A stretch of DNA of 18,332 nt. Source: JAMCXS01 sp964459065. Lineage in GTDB: Bacteria > Acidobacteriota > Terriglobia > UBA7540. Position 1 is the first letter of the stretch, and each line of letters opens with the position of its first letter. Below the pieces are notes generated by a model that saw nothing but the letters and a program-made list of their open reading frames with translations, had not been told where the DNA came from and did no database searches. The stretch spans positions 1 to 18,332 of the forward strand of contig CAYWMN010000056.1 of assembly GCA_964459065.1 (NCBI GenBank). The letters are read 5' to 3'. This document shows, one piece after another, positions 1 to 7,941 of the stretch. The translations under genes were made by a program, and so were the position numbers.

Positions 1-426
1 GCCGAACCATGCCGGCGCCGGCTGGCCCCTTTGCATAGCACGCGCCGACTGGTAGGAGTCCACAACCATATAGAAATAAAATGCGGCAGCCCCCCAGCCG
101 AAGACAGGTCCCAGGGGTCCCGCGGCTCTGTGATGCAATCCAATCAGAGAGCCGAAGATGAGGACCTGCAGAATCGCCTTGACGAACTGGCCGTTATAGA
201 TGGCGCCCACTCCCGGAATAAACCCCAGGGCTAGGGCGACTCCGGGGTTCGGACTGTCTCCGGGGCTGCCGATTGAATTCCACGCCGGGGATTTGAGCCG
301 CGCCTCAAGGCAGTTTTCACAATAGATTGTTCCGGCCACCTCGCGTTTGCATCCGTCGCACAATGGCCGCCCGCACTGGGTGCAATAAACAACCGAATCG
401 GTTTCAGGGTGATTAGCACATTTCAT
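1..426 (-). CDS. B-box zinc-finger / TM2-like membrane protein (3' end cut by window edge)
   Basis: An open frame of 142 codons runs from an ATG at 426 off the left edge, so the C-terminus is missing. The N-terminus carries paired zinc ligands in B-box-like order: C3/H6, C15/C18, C23/C26 and C36/C39. A short linker rich in Ser, Pro and Gly follows. Then comes a hydrophobic part (about residues 63-125) with a PGVGAIYNGQ segment at 71-80, which resembles the TM2/small integral membrane family, and a second hydrophobic stretch around 105-123. The ATG overlaps the stop of the anti-sigma gene by four bases (ATGA), so the two are probably translationally coupled. The function is unknown. By inference it is a membrane protein with a cytoplasmic zinc-binding head, perhaps tied to the envelope stress response of the upstream sigma/anti-sigma pair. 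The domain reading is fairly firm; the role is not. Confidence 0.8.
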   Translation of the reverse strand, partial: MKCANHPETDSVVYCTQCGRPLCDGCKREVAGTIYCENCLEARLKSPAWNSIGSPGDSPNPGVALALGFIPGVGAIYNGQFVKAILQVLIFGSLIGLHHRAAGPLGPVFGWGAAAFYFYMVVDSYQSARAMQRGQPAPAWFG

Positions 427-1076
427 GAGGCTGAACCTCCTTGAGCTTGCCCGGTGGGGGAGGGCATCGGTCGAGTATTTTCATAAGCCAGCACCTGTTT
501 TCCTGAAAGATCGCTGCCTTCGGAGCGTTCCGGCCCATTCAGCCGGGGGCTCGGCTGGATTTCCGGCGGGCGCGGCTCAGGCTCAACTTGGCGGAAGCGG
601 GACTCAATTTCATACACGATTCGAAGATCGTAACAGAACTTTTCAGCCCGAGCGTAAAATAGATGCCCGGTTCGGCTTGCTTCGTTGTACCAGGTGGACG
701 GGTTCAAGTCTTCCATTGATAAACTTTGCAGCCGGAGTCCCGATACATTCGCCAGCAGGGATACCGAAAACACAATCATGGCGATTCCATAAGCCAATCG
801 TGGCTGCTGCAACCCTCGCAGGACGGCCGCAACCCGCTCCAGCAATGTTGGTTGTCTTTGATTCAGCGTGGCCGCGAGGATCCTGGCGGCAAGCCAGGGC
901 GGAGGCGGAATCTTGTCGGCTGCCTGGCATGCCTGGATGGCTGATTGAACATCCTCAATCACACTCCGGCAATGGGCGCAGGCTTCCAGGTGGTTTTCAA
1001 CCTGGGCTCGCTGCATGCTGGTGAGGTGCCCCTCAAGATATTCACTGGCCAGGTTTTCGATCTCCAGGTGCGTCAC
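423..1076 (-). CDS. Anti-sigma factor with ZAS-type zinc finger and one membrane segment
   Basis: A 217-residue protein directly downstream of an ECF sigma gene. The zinc-associated anti-sigma motif is H29-x3-C33-x2-C36 (HLEACAHC), within a helical N-terminal domain of about 50 residues, as in zf-HC2/RsiW-like proteins. A single hydrophobic segment at about residues 95-112 would anchor it in the membrane with the ZAS domain in the cytoplasm. The remaining roughly 100 residues are extracytoplasmic, end in a Pro/Ser/Gly-rich tail, and resemble nothing I recognise. The start is GTG at 1076; the preceding spacer carries GGGAAAGGA as ribosome-binding site, 20 bp after the sigma stop. Expected role: hold the ECF sigma factor inactive at the membrane until a signal releases it. 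The signal cannot be told from sequence. Confidence 0.88.
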   Translation of the reverse strand: MTHLEIENLASEYLEGHLTSMQRAQVENHLEACAHCRSVIEDVQSAIQACQAADKIPPPPWLAARILAATLNQRQPTLLERVAAVLRGLQQPRLAYGIAMIVFSVSLLANVSGLRLQSLSMEDLNPSTWYNEASRTGHLFYARAEKFCYDLRIVYEIESRFRQVEPEPRPPEIQPSPRLNGPERSEGSDLSGKQVLAYENTRPMPSPTGQAQGGSAS

Positions 1077-1096
1077 GTTCTCAGTCCTTTCCCTAT

Positions 1097-1666
1097 CTAC
1101 TCCATACGTTTTAAGACTCGCGCCAGTTCCAATCGTCCACGATTGATCCGAGATTTTACGGTACCTTCAGGAACGCCCAGAATTTGGGCGGCCTCGGCAT
1201 AGTTTAAATCCTGTAAGTCCTTTAAGATCAATGCGTCGCGCAGGTGGGGAGGGAGCTTGTTGAGGGCGCGTTGCAGCCATTCTTTTCTCTCCCGCTGCTC
1301 AATGCGGCCGATGGCATCGTCTCTTGGTTGGTTGATTTGCTCAAGTTTTGGCAATTGATCTTCAAGCGGCGTATTCAAACGATCTTTTTTTGTCCGGCGG
1401 TAATGATCCACCAGATGATTGCGCGCCACACGATTCAGCCACACCTGAAAGCTTCCTACCTGCGGGTTGTAGGTCCGTAAAGACTGAAAGGCTTTGATAA
1501 AAATTTCCTGGGTCAAATCTTCCGCGTCCTCGCGGCTGCCGGTGAAGCGATAGCAACGATTGTATATTTTCGGGGTGTGGGCGTTGATTAAAGTCTCCCA
1601 GGCTGAGTCTTGGCCGGCGAGGCAGCGCTTTACCAATTCGAGATCGGGATCGAAGGGAGAACGCAT
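1097..1666 (-). CDS. ECF-family RNA polymerase sigma-70 factor
   Basis: A 189-residue sigma factor with the two-domain ECF layout. Region 2 spans about residues 20-90 and includes the DLTQEIF core-binding motif at 50-56. Region 4 spans about 125-180 and ends in a helix-turn-helix with GTVKSRINRG at 168-177. Region 3 is absent, as expected for the ECF group. I chose ATG at 1666 because family members usually start a few residues before the D-LELV-RCLAG segment. The frame stays open to a GTG at 1723 (208 residues). Neither start has a strong Shine-Dalgarno; only a weak GGA lies about 10 nt before the ATG. It heads an operon with its anti-sigma factor and a zinc-finger membrane protein. The target regulon is unknown. 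The divergent glgE cluster is a candidate by position only, and the promoter visible in front of glgE looks like a housekeeping sigma-70 site instead. Confidence 0.92.
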   Translation of the reverse strand: MRSPFDPDLELVKRCLAGQDSAWETLINAHTPKIYNRCYRFTGSREDAEDLTQEIFIKAFQSLRTYNPQVGSFQVWLNRVARNHLVDHYRRTKKDRLNTPLEDQLPKLEQINQPRDDAIGRIEQRERKEWLQRALNKLPPHLRDALILKDLQDLNYAEAAQILGVPEGTVKSRINRGRLELARVLKRME

Positions 1667-1738
1667 GGGGACATCATCCGGATCGGTCGCCAGCCGCGAT
1701 TCGCCGGCTTCCCAGACTCCCACAGAAAGGTTCGGCCA

Positions 1739-1767
1739 ATTCTACCAGAACCGGTGAACCTCGTCAT
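1739..1767 (-). promoter_or_regulatory. Candidate sigma-70-type promoter for the ECF sigma operon
   Basis: Read on the minus strand: ATGACG (1767-1762, 4 of 6 matches to the -35 consensus), a 17-bp spacer, then TAGAAT (1744-1739, 5 of 6 to the -10 consensus). Transcription would begin near 1732, giving about a 65-nt leader to the ATG at 1666 but only about 9 nt to the alternative GTG at 1723, which mildly favours the ATG. Such matches can arise by chance. I did not find a convincing ECF-type autoregulatory promoter. Confidence 0.3.
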
Positions 1768-1838
1768 CGTTGCCGCTTTTCGTCCTCAAGTGGCTCTGCC
1801 GGCGTAAAGCTTGCGCCTGTTTCTGATTCTGGCATCGG

Positions 1839-1867
1839 TTGATCAAGGCATTTCTGAGTAGTAAAAT
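1839..1867 (+). promoter_or_regulatory. Candidate sigma-70 promoter for the glgE cluster
   Basis: TTGATC (1839-1844, 4 of 6 to the -35 consensus) is followed by a 17-bp spacer and TAAAAT (1862-1867, 5 of 6 to the -10 consensus). Predicted transcription start is around 1874, leaving a leader of about 150 nt before the TTG start of glgE at 2026. This is the best promoter-like match I found in the divergent intergenic region on this strand. Confidence 0.42.
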
Positions 1868-1873
1868 AGGGAA

Positions 1874-2025
1874 TGTCCAATGCCGAGGCGATTCGCCCGA
1901 CGGTCTCAGGCGCAGCCTGACAAGCTGCGGGGTAACCGCAACAGAGAAGCCTAAACGGGCAGCTGCCCTGCTGCCACTGAGGCAGTCGCAACTTATCCCA
2001 TCCACAGAAGCGGAGGAGTGAGCGT
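1874..2025 (+). promoter_or_regulatory. Structured 5' leader of glgE (candidate cis-regulatory RNA)
   Basis: This non-coding stretch can form several hairpins. CGCAGC (1911-1916) pairs with GCTGCG (1924-1929) across a 7-nt loop. GCGG (1927-1930) pairs with CCGC (1936-1939) as an overlapping alternative. GGGCAGCTGCCC is a perfect 12-bp palindrome at 1957-1968. CTGCC (1971-1975) pairs with GGCAG (1981-1985) across 5 nt. Another option is TCAGGC (1906-1911) with GCCTGA (1915-1920), mutually exclusive with the first stem. It matches no riboswitch class that I can recognise. It could be a regulatory leader, or simply GC-rich spacer that folds by chance. Confidence 0.3.
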
Positions 2026-2028
2026 TTG
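2012..2028 (+). promoter_or_regulatory. Ribosome-binding site that fixes the TTG start of glgE
   Basis: GGAGGAG at 2012-2018 is a near-ideal Shine-Dalgarno sequence, with a 7-nt spacer to TTG at 2026. A GTG inside this stretch (2018-2020) runs into TGA after two codons, so it cannot be the start. The signal decides the unusual TTG initiation of glgE. Confidence 0.75.
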
Positions 2029-4059
2029 ATACCCGAAACCGGATCATCCAGGCTGACCTATTCACCGATCTCGCCGTCGCGAGTGATTATAGAAAATGTG
2101 CATCCGGAAATCGACGGCGGCCGGTTTGCCGTCAAGAGGACGGCCGGCGAGCAGGTTTTGGTGACCGCGGATATTTTTACTGATGGCCACGACGCCCTTT
2201 CAGCCTGCGTCTTATTCCGCCGCAGCGGTGAGTCGTCATGGCATGAAACCCCCATGCAGGCGGAAGTTAATGACGCCTGGCACGCGTCGTTTGAGGTGCT
2301 GGAGCTGGGGCAATATGAATACACGATCCACGCCTGGATTGACCATTTTTCCTCCTGGCGGCGGGATATCAAAAAGAAAGCGGACGCCGGAGTTGAAATC
2401 CTGAATGACATCCTGACCGGTGCGGGTCTGGTGCGGGAAGCCGTGGAGCGCGCACCGGAGGAGTTTGCCCTGGAACTTCAAGGCTTTGTGAACCTGTTGG
2501 AGGCTCCCAAAGAAGGTGGCGGTGGCTTGCAGGAAGCCCTCGCCGCCGCCCTCGACGATAAACTGGCGCGCCTGATGGCGCAGTTTCCTGATCGAAGAGC
2601 CGCAAGAGAATACGAAAAGACCCTGGTGGTGGAGGTGGATCGGGAGAGGGCGCGATTCGGGGCCTGGTACGAGATGTTTCCCCGGTCATCAACTGCTGAA
2701 GCGGGCCGCCATGGGACGTTCCGGGACTGTATCGAGCGGCTCCCTTACGTGGCGGAAATGGGTTTTGATATTCTTTACCTGCCCCCCATTCATCCGATCG
2801 GCCGGGATCATCGGAAAGGGAAAAACAACAATCCCAAGTGTTTGCCGGAAGAGGCTGGCAGCCCGTGGGCCATTGGGGCGGCCGAAGGCGGCCACAAGGC
2901 CATTCATCCGCAACTGGGGACGCTTGAGGACTTTCATCAACTGGTTGCTGCCGCCCGCGAATTCGGTCTTGAGGTGGCTTTAGACATCGCTTTCCAGTGT
3001 GCTCCGGATCATCCCTATGTAAAGGAACACCCGGACTGGTTTCGTTGGCGGCCGGACGGGTCTGTGCAGTATGCGGAAAATCCTCCCAAGAAATATGAAG
3101 ACATCTACCCGCTGAACTTTGAATGCGGCGATTGGAAGAAACTCTGGGAGGAACTGAAGAGCGTCATGCTCTATTGGGTTGATCAGGGGGTGCGTATTTT
3201 CCGGGTTGATAACCCCCATACGAAGCCTTTTGAGTTCTGGGAGTGGGCGATTCGGGAGATTAAGAAACAACACCCCGACATCATTTTCCTGGCGGAAGCT
3301 TTTACGCGCCCCAAGGTCATGTATCGGCTGGCCAAGCTTGGGTTCAGCCAATCCTACACATACTTTGCCTGGCGGAACAACAAGTGGGAATTGACCGAGT
3401 ATTTCACGGAATTGACGCAAACCGACGTGCGGGAGTTCTTCCGGCCCAACCTTTGGCCCAATACTCCTGACATTTTGACGGAATATCTCCAGGCCGACGG
3501 CCGGCCCGCTTTTGTGGCGCGCCTGGTTCTGGCGGCGACCCTGGGGGCCAATTACGGAATTTACGGTCCGGCTTTTGAGCTCTGCGAGAACAAGCCTCTC
3601 CATGCGGGGAGCGAAGAATATCTGAATTCAGAAAAGTATGAAATCAGGAACTGGGACATCAATCGCCCTGATAGCTTAAAAGAGCTTATCGCCAGGGTCA
3701 ACCAGATCCGGCATGAGAATCCGGCGTTTGAAAGCAACGAACGTCTGCGGTTCCATTCCCTCGACAACGATGAGTTGATTGCTTACAGCAAAGTGACGAA
3801 GGATCTGTCCAATATCATTCTCGTGGTGGTGAACCTCGACGTTCGGCATACGCAGTCCGGCTGGCTGGACGTCCCGCTCGACGATTTCGGGCTGGACCCG
3901 CATCAAACCTATCAGGCCCATGATCTGCTGACCGAGTCCCGTTTTCTATGGCAAGGCAGCAGGAACTATATCGAATTGAATCCGCAGGTCATGCCAGCCC
4001 ATATTCTGAAGATTCGCCGCCGCGTTCGCAGTGAGCGCGATTTCGACTATTTCATGTAG
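2026..4059 (+). CDS. glgE: Alpha-1,4-glucan:maltose-1-phosphate maltosyltransferase
   Basis: GlgE transfers maltosyl units from alpha-maltose 1-phosphate to the non-reducing ends of alpha-1,4-glucans (GH13_3, cytoplasmic). At 677 residues it has the normal family length. An N-terminal beta domain (about 20-130) and a helical insertion typical of GlgE precede the catalytic barrel. I place the nucleophile Asp at 395 in RVDNPHTKP, the acid/base Glu at 424 in FLAEAF and the third carboxylate Asp at 482 in NTPDIL; spacing agrees with the characterised Streptomyces enzyme (D394, E423, D480, recalled). A C-terminal beta domain follows. Translation starts at TTG 2026, backed by a strong Shine-Dalgarno. 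It is first in the cluster and is followed by maltokinase, which makes its substrate, and by glgB further on, which branches its product. Confidence 0.96.
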   Translation: MIPETGSSRLTYSPISPSRVIIENVHPEIDGGRFAVKRTAGEQVLVTADIFTDGHDALSACVLFRRSGESSWHETPMQAEVNDAWHASFEVLELGQYEYTIHAWIDHFSSWRRDIKKKADAGVEILNDILTGAGLVREAVERAPEEFALELQGFVNLLEAPKEGGGGLQEALAAALDDKLARLMAQFPDRRAAREYEKTLVVEVDRERARFGAWYEMFPRSSTAEAGRHGTFRDCIERLPYVAEMGFDILYLPPIHPIGRDHRKGKNNNPKCLPEEAGSPWAIGAAEGGHKAIHPQLGTLEDFHQLVAAAREFGLEVALDIAFQCAPDHPYVKEHPDWFRWRPDGSVQYAENPPKKYEDIYPLNFECGDWKKLWEELKSVMLYWVDQGVRIFRVDNPHTKPFEFWEWAIREIKKQHPDIIFLAEAFTRPKVMYRLAKLGFSQSYTYFAWRNNKWELTEYFTELTQTDVREFFRPNLWPNTPDILTEYLQADGRPAFVARLVLAATLGANYGIYGPAFELCENKPLHAGSEEYLNSEKYEIRNWDINRPDSLKELIARVNQIRHENPAFESNERLRFHSLDNDELIAYSKVTKDLSNIILVVVNLDVRHTQSGWLDVPLDDFGLDPHQTYQAHDLLTESRFLWQGSRNYIELNPQVMPAHILKIRRRVRSERDFDYFM

Positions 4060-4061
4060 CG

Positions 4062-4073
4062 GCGCTTCGGCGC
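4062..4073 (+). other. cUUCGg tetraloop hairpin just after the glgE stop
   Basis: GCGC-TTCG-GCGC begins two bases after the glgE TAG. A UUCG loop closed by C-G is an unusually stable RNA tetraloop. A short outer pairing AGC/GCT (4058-4060 with 4078-4080) could extend it across a bulge. No T-tract follows, so it does not look like an intrinsic terminator. It may protect the glgE 3' end or tune read-through into mak. Confidence 0.4.
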
Positions 4074-4165
4074 AGAGGCTAGGGCATCGCATCGAACCAA
4101 ATGTGGCCTGGCGATGGATTAATTGCAGATCCTCGCAGGCTGCAGCAACACATTCTGGGGGCGGA

Positions 4166-5776
4166 ATGGATATCCCGAATTTGAGCTTAATCGACGACTG
4201 GGAAACCATTTTCCAAACGGATGCGAAAGCGGATCTCGAAAAGATTCTGCCGGGTTATCTTCGCACGCAGCGCTGGTTTGGTGGGAAGGCGCGGAGGATC
4301 GCCTCTGTTGAAGTTGAGGACTCGGTTCGGATTTCTTATGGTTCAACGTCAGCCCACATGGCCTTTGTGCGAGTTAATTACGGGGAAGGCAGCCCTGATA
4401 CCTATGCGTTGCCGCTTGTTTCCGTTTCGGGGGCAGAAGCTGACAAAATCCGTTCAGAGAACCGGAATTCGATCCTGGCTCGAATGACGTCAGGCGATTC
4501 GGCGGCGCTTCTTGTAAACGCCATGCAGGTCCAGGAGTTCTGCCGTGTGCTGTTGGATGCCATTGCCGGATCGAAGATTTTTAGAAGCCCCACGGGAGCC
4601 GAAGTTCGCGGAGTGCCGTCACGGGTTTTGGGCCGTCTTGCCGGCCGGGATGCAAGCCGCCTTGTGCCGTCGTTGGGGCGCGCGGAACAAAGTAATAGTT
4701 CAGTTCTTTATGGTAATCGCTTGATCCTGAAGGTGTTTCGCCGGCTCAGCGAAGGGATTAATCCTGACCTGGAAGTGGGGGCTTTTCTGACGGAGGCAGG
4801 GTATGCTCATATCCCGCCGGTGGGTGGCTCCCTTGAATATCGAAAGGCTACGGGGGAGCTGATAACCCTGGGAATCCTGCAAGCGTTTGTCCGCAACCTG
4901 GGCGACGCGTGGAGTTTTACCCTGAAAGCTCTTTCTGAATATTATGAGCGGGTGAAGTCAATGGCCCAAACACCTGAGCCGGAGGCTTTGCCGGAAGCCA
5001 GGGGCCTGATTGGAAATTACCTGGCTGCGGTTGAATTGCTGGGGAGAAGAACGGCGGAACTGCACTTGGCCCTGGCTTCGGATAAGAAGAATCCGGACTT
5101 TGCTCCCGAGCCTTTTTCCGCGGCCTATCAACGCTTGCTCCATCAGTCGATCCAGGACTTGGCGATACAAACCTTCCAGTTGCTGGACGAACGAATGCCG
5201 GAGTTGCCGGAAGCGATCAAGGGTGAGGCCGGGCGGGTTCGGAGCCTGGAGGCGCAGGTGCTCGACCGGTTCCGTTGGATTCTCGACCGGGAAATAAACG
5301 GTCTGCGAACCCGTGTGCATGGCGATTATCATTTGGGGCAAGTCCTTTATACCGGCAACGATTTTGTCATCATTGACTTTGAAGGGGAACCGGCGCGGCC
5401 CATCAGCGAGCGGCGGATCAAGCGATCTCCGCTGCGGGACGTAGCGGGCATGTTGCGCTCCTTTCACTACGCGGCCTACGGCGCGCTCAGGGACCGGGCC
5501 GCAGCAAGTCCGGCGGAGGGCGGAGGGCTTGCTGAAATGGAATCGTGGGCGAACTCCTGGTATGCGGTGGTTTCCACGGCCTTTATGAACGCTTACCTGG
5601 CCGTTGCCGGCCAGGCGGAATTCCTGCCGCAAGACCGGGAAGAATTGACAGCATTGTTGGAGGTCTACGAGCTTGAAAAGGCTATCTATGAGATGGCGTA
5701 TGAGCTGAACAACCGGCCGGATTGGCTCAGGATTCCGGTGCGCGGAGTTCTTCAAGTGTTGGGGCGCTACGAGTGA
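4166..5776 (+). CDS. mak: Maltokinase
   Basis: An ATP-dependent kinase forming alpha-maltose 1-phosphate from maltose, the donor for GlgE. The N-terminal cap domain shows the LPGYLRTQRWFGGKAR signature (28-43) typical of Mak/Pep2. The C-terminal aminoglycoside-phosphotransferase-like lobe holds HGDYHLGQVL with catalytic Asp387 and the metal-binding IDFEGEPARP with Asp404. At 536 residues it is longer than mycobacterial maltokinase (about 455). It is a free-standing protein, not fused to trehalose synthase as often seen. I chose ATG at 4166, with a GGGGGCGGA ribosome-binding stretch immediately before it. The frame is open further upstream to 4031, but that part overlaps glgE and looks unlike protein of this family. 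A 106-bp gap separates it from glgE. Confidence 0.93.
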   Translation: MDIPNLSLIDDWETIFQTDAKADLEKILPGYLRTQRWFGGKARRIASVEVEDSVRISYGSTSAHMAFVRVNYGEGSPDTYALPLVSVSGAEADKIRSENRNSILARMTSGDSAALLVNAMQVQEFCRVLLDAIAGSKIFRSPTGAEVRGVPSRVLGRLAGRDASRLVPSLGRAEQSNSSVLYGNRLILKVFRRLSEGINPDLEVGAFLTEAGYAHIPPVGGSLEYRKATGELITLGILQAFVRNLGDAWSFTLKALSEYYERVKSMAQTPEPEALPEARGLIGNYLAAVELLGRRTAELHLALASDKKNPDFAPEPFSAAYQRLLHQSIQDLAIQTFQLLDERMPELPEAIKGEAGRVRSLEAQVLDRFRWILDREINGLRTRVHGDYHLGQVLYTGNDFVIIDFEGEPARPISERRIKRSPLRDVAGMLRSFHYAAYGALRDRAAASPAEGGGLAEMESWANSWYAVVSTAFMNAYLAVAGQAEFLPQDREELTALLEVYELEKAIYEMAYELNNRPDWLRIPVRGVLQVLGRYE

Positions 5777-5809
5777 GAAGACGAGCGAAACTCTGGTCAG
5801 AAAGCGGAC

Positions 5810-7941
5810 GTGGTGGCTGGTAGCAAGCAGACGACAGATCGGTCTTTACGGGAGTTGGCCCGGCTGCATGGGATTCAACTCTCCTATCAGAACATTCTCG
5901 ACGGGCGGCGGAGCGGCGCATCTCCGGAAGTTCTGATAGCCATCCTGCGCGCTCTTGGGTTGCCGGTCTTGAGCGAGAAGGATATCGAGGGCTCGTTGCG
6001 GGAGAGCCGGCGCCAGTTGGGAAGGGGTGGTTCCGGACCGGTTGCCGTGGCCTGGGACGGCCGAAGCTCGAGGATTCGCGTTCCTGTTGGCCGCGCGCGG
6101 ACGCGCTGCCGGTGTTTGCTCCGGCTGGAAAATGGCGATGAGAAGGCGTGGGAGATTCGGCCGGTGCGCGCAGGCAAACCGTCCGGCGCTGCAAAGCCGG
6201 AAGCTGAGGAGCCTTCGGGCTGGCTTGCCGATATTCAATTGTCCGGGAAATTGCCCCACGGTTATCACCAACTGTCCGTTATGGCCGGGTCAGACGCTGA
6301 GCAGGTTCTGATCATTTCCGCGCCGCGCAGCGCTTATGTTAATCGGGGCCAGGCCGAAGAGAAATCCTGGGGCGTTTTCATGCCGGTCTACGCTCTCCGA
6401 TCGAATTCTAACTGGGGCGTAGGCGATCTGGGCGATCTCAGCAACCTGAGGAATTGGACTCACGACCAGGGCGGCTCGATCGTCGGAACGCTGCCGATGC
6501 TGGCGTCATTCCTGGATGAGCCCTTTGACCCAAGCCCTTATTCGCCGGTGAGCCGAATGTTTTGGAATGAGCTATTCCTGGACATGAGCAAGATCCCGGA
6601 GCTTGACCGGTGCCCTGCCGCGCAAGAGTTGGTGCGGTCGAGGGCTTTTCAGGCGGAGCTTGCCGAACTGCGGTCACAGCCTCAGGTTGATTACCGGCGC
6701 GCCATGGCGCTGAAGCGCAAGGTTCTGGAACTACTGGCAGCATCGATCTTTGACGGTGCGTCCACGCGGCGGGAGGAGCTCCTGCAATATGTGAAATCGC
6801 AGCCCGAACTAGAGGATTACGCGCGGTTTCGCGCGACCTGCGACCGGCGCCGTGCCTCCTGGTGGACGTGGCCCGAGCGACTGCGCGACGGAAAGCTGAC
6901 TTCCCGTGACTACAACATGGAGGCGGTGCGCTATCACCTTTACGTCCAATGGTTGGCCGAGGGACAGATTCGCGGGTTTACCCGGGGAGGCGGCGATGGT
7001 GACAATGGCCTCTACCTGGACCTGCCCTTGGGGGTTAACCCTGACGGGTATGATGTCTGGCGCTATCGCTCGTCATTTGCCCTTGACGCCAGCGCGGGCT
7101 CGCCACCCGACAGTTTTTTTACCAGGGGGCAGGATTGGGGGTTTCCCCCGATGCATCCGGAAAAGATCCGCGAAGACGGCTACGGGTATTTTCGCAAAGC
7201 GCTAGAGCATCATCTCTCTCATACCCGCGTTTTGCGCCTTGATCATGTCATGAACCTGCATCGCTTGTTCTGGGTCCCGAAAGGTTTTGAACCGCGAGAG
7301 GGCGCTTACGTGCATTATCGGGCGCACGAACTGTATGCCATCCTGGCGCTTGAATCAGTGCGGAACCATGCCCTGATCGTGGGCGAAGATTTGGGAACTG
7401 TTCCGGGCTATGTCCGTCCGGCGTTGAAGCAGCACGGGGTACGCAGGATGTATGTCATGCAATTTGAAGTTAAACCCAGCCCACGGAGGCCACTTCCTGA
7501 TCCTCCCGCAAGTTCGCTCGCGTCCCTCAATACCCATGACATGCCGACCTTTGCGGGGTTTTGGGAGGGGTTGGATGTTCAAGACCGCGTGGAACTGGGC
7601 TTGCTGGATGAAGCGGGCGCCGCCCGTGAGTTGGCCATGCGAAGCAAATTGCGAAACGCACTGGTCAATTCCTTGTGTCCAGGGGCATGCCGGGACCAGG
7701 CGGTTGCCCAGGTTGTGAAGGCTTGCCTCCTGTATTTGGCTTCAAGCCGTAGCCGCATGGTGATTGTGAATCTTGAAGATCTCTGGTTTGAGAAGCAACC
7801 GCAAAACGTTCCCGGGACGTGTACAGAACGGCCCAACTGGAAGCGGAAGGCTCGATACAGCCTGGAAGAAATTGCCGGGATGGAACCGGTTGCAGAAATG
7901 TTAAGAATGGTGGACGCCGCAAGGCGGGGAATGGAGGTGCG

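Noticed and set aside
231..419. 62-codon minus-strand frame within the first gene
   Set aside because: It is a shifted frame of the B-box/TM2 gene, whose own frame (1-426) carries regular Cys/His pairs and hydrophobic segments.
425..1024. 199-codon plus-strand frame opposite the anti-sigma gene
   Set aside because: The minus strand encodes a clear ZAS-type anti-sigma factor here; this frame is its shadow.
1950..1965. A 16-base word (CCTAAACGGGCAGCTG) shared with 16324-16339 inside treY
   Set aside because: An isolated exact match with no shared flanks; one copy is coding sequence. Most likely coincidence in a window of this size.
1862..1985. Resemblance to a cobalamin riboswitch (AATAGGGAA near 1866 and GCCACTG at 1973-1979)
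   Set aside because: The GGTG stem after GGGAA and the GGGAAGGC element after GCCACTG are missing, and no B12-related gene follows. The similarity is short words only.
1742..2065. 107-codon minus-strand frame in the divergent intergenic region
   Set aside because: No recognisable domain, overlaps the glgE start and its Shine-Dalgarno, and covers the proposed promoters.
4958..5755. 265-codon open frame on the minus strand, antisense to mak
   Set aside because: Shadow of the maltokinase gene; no recognisable motif and no ribosome-binding context.
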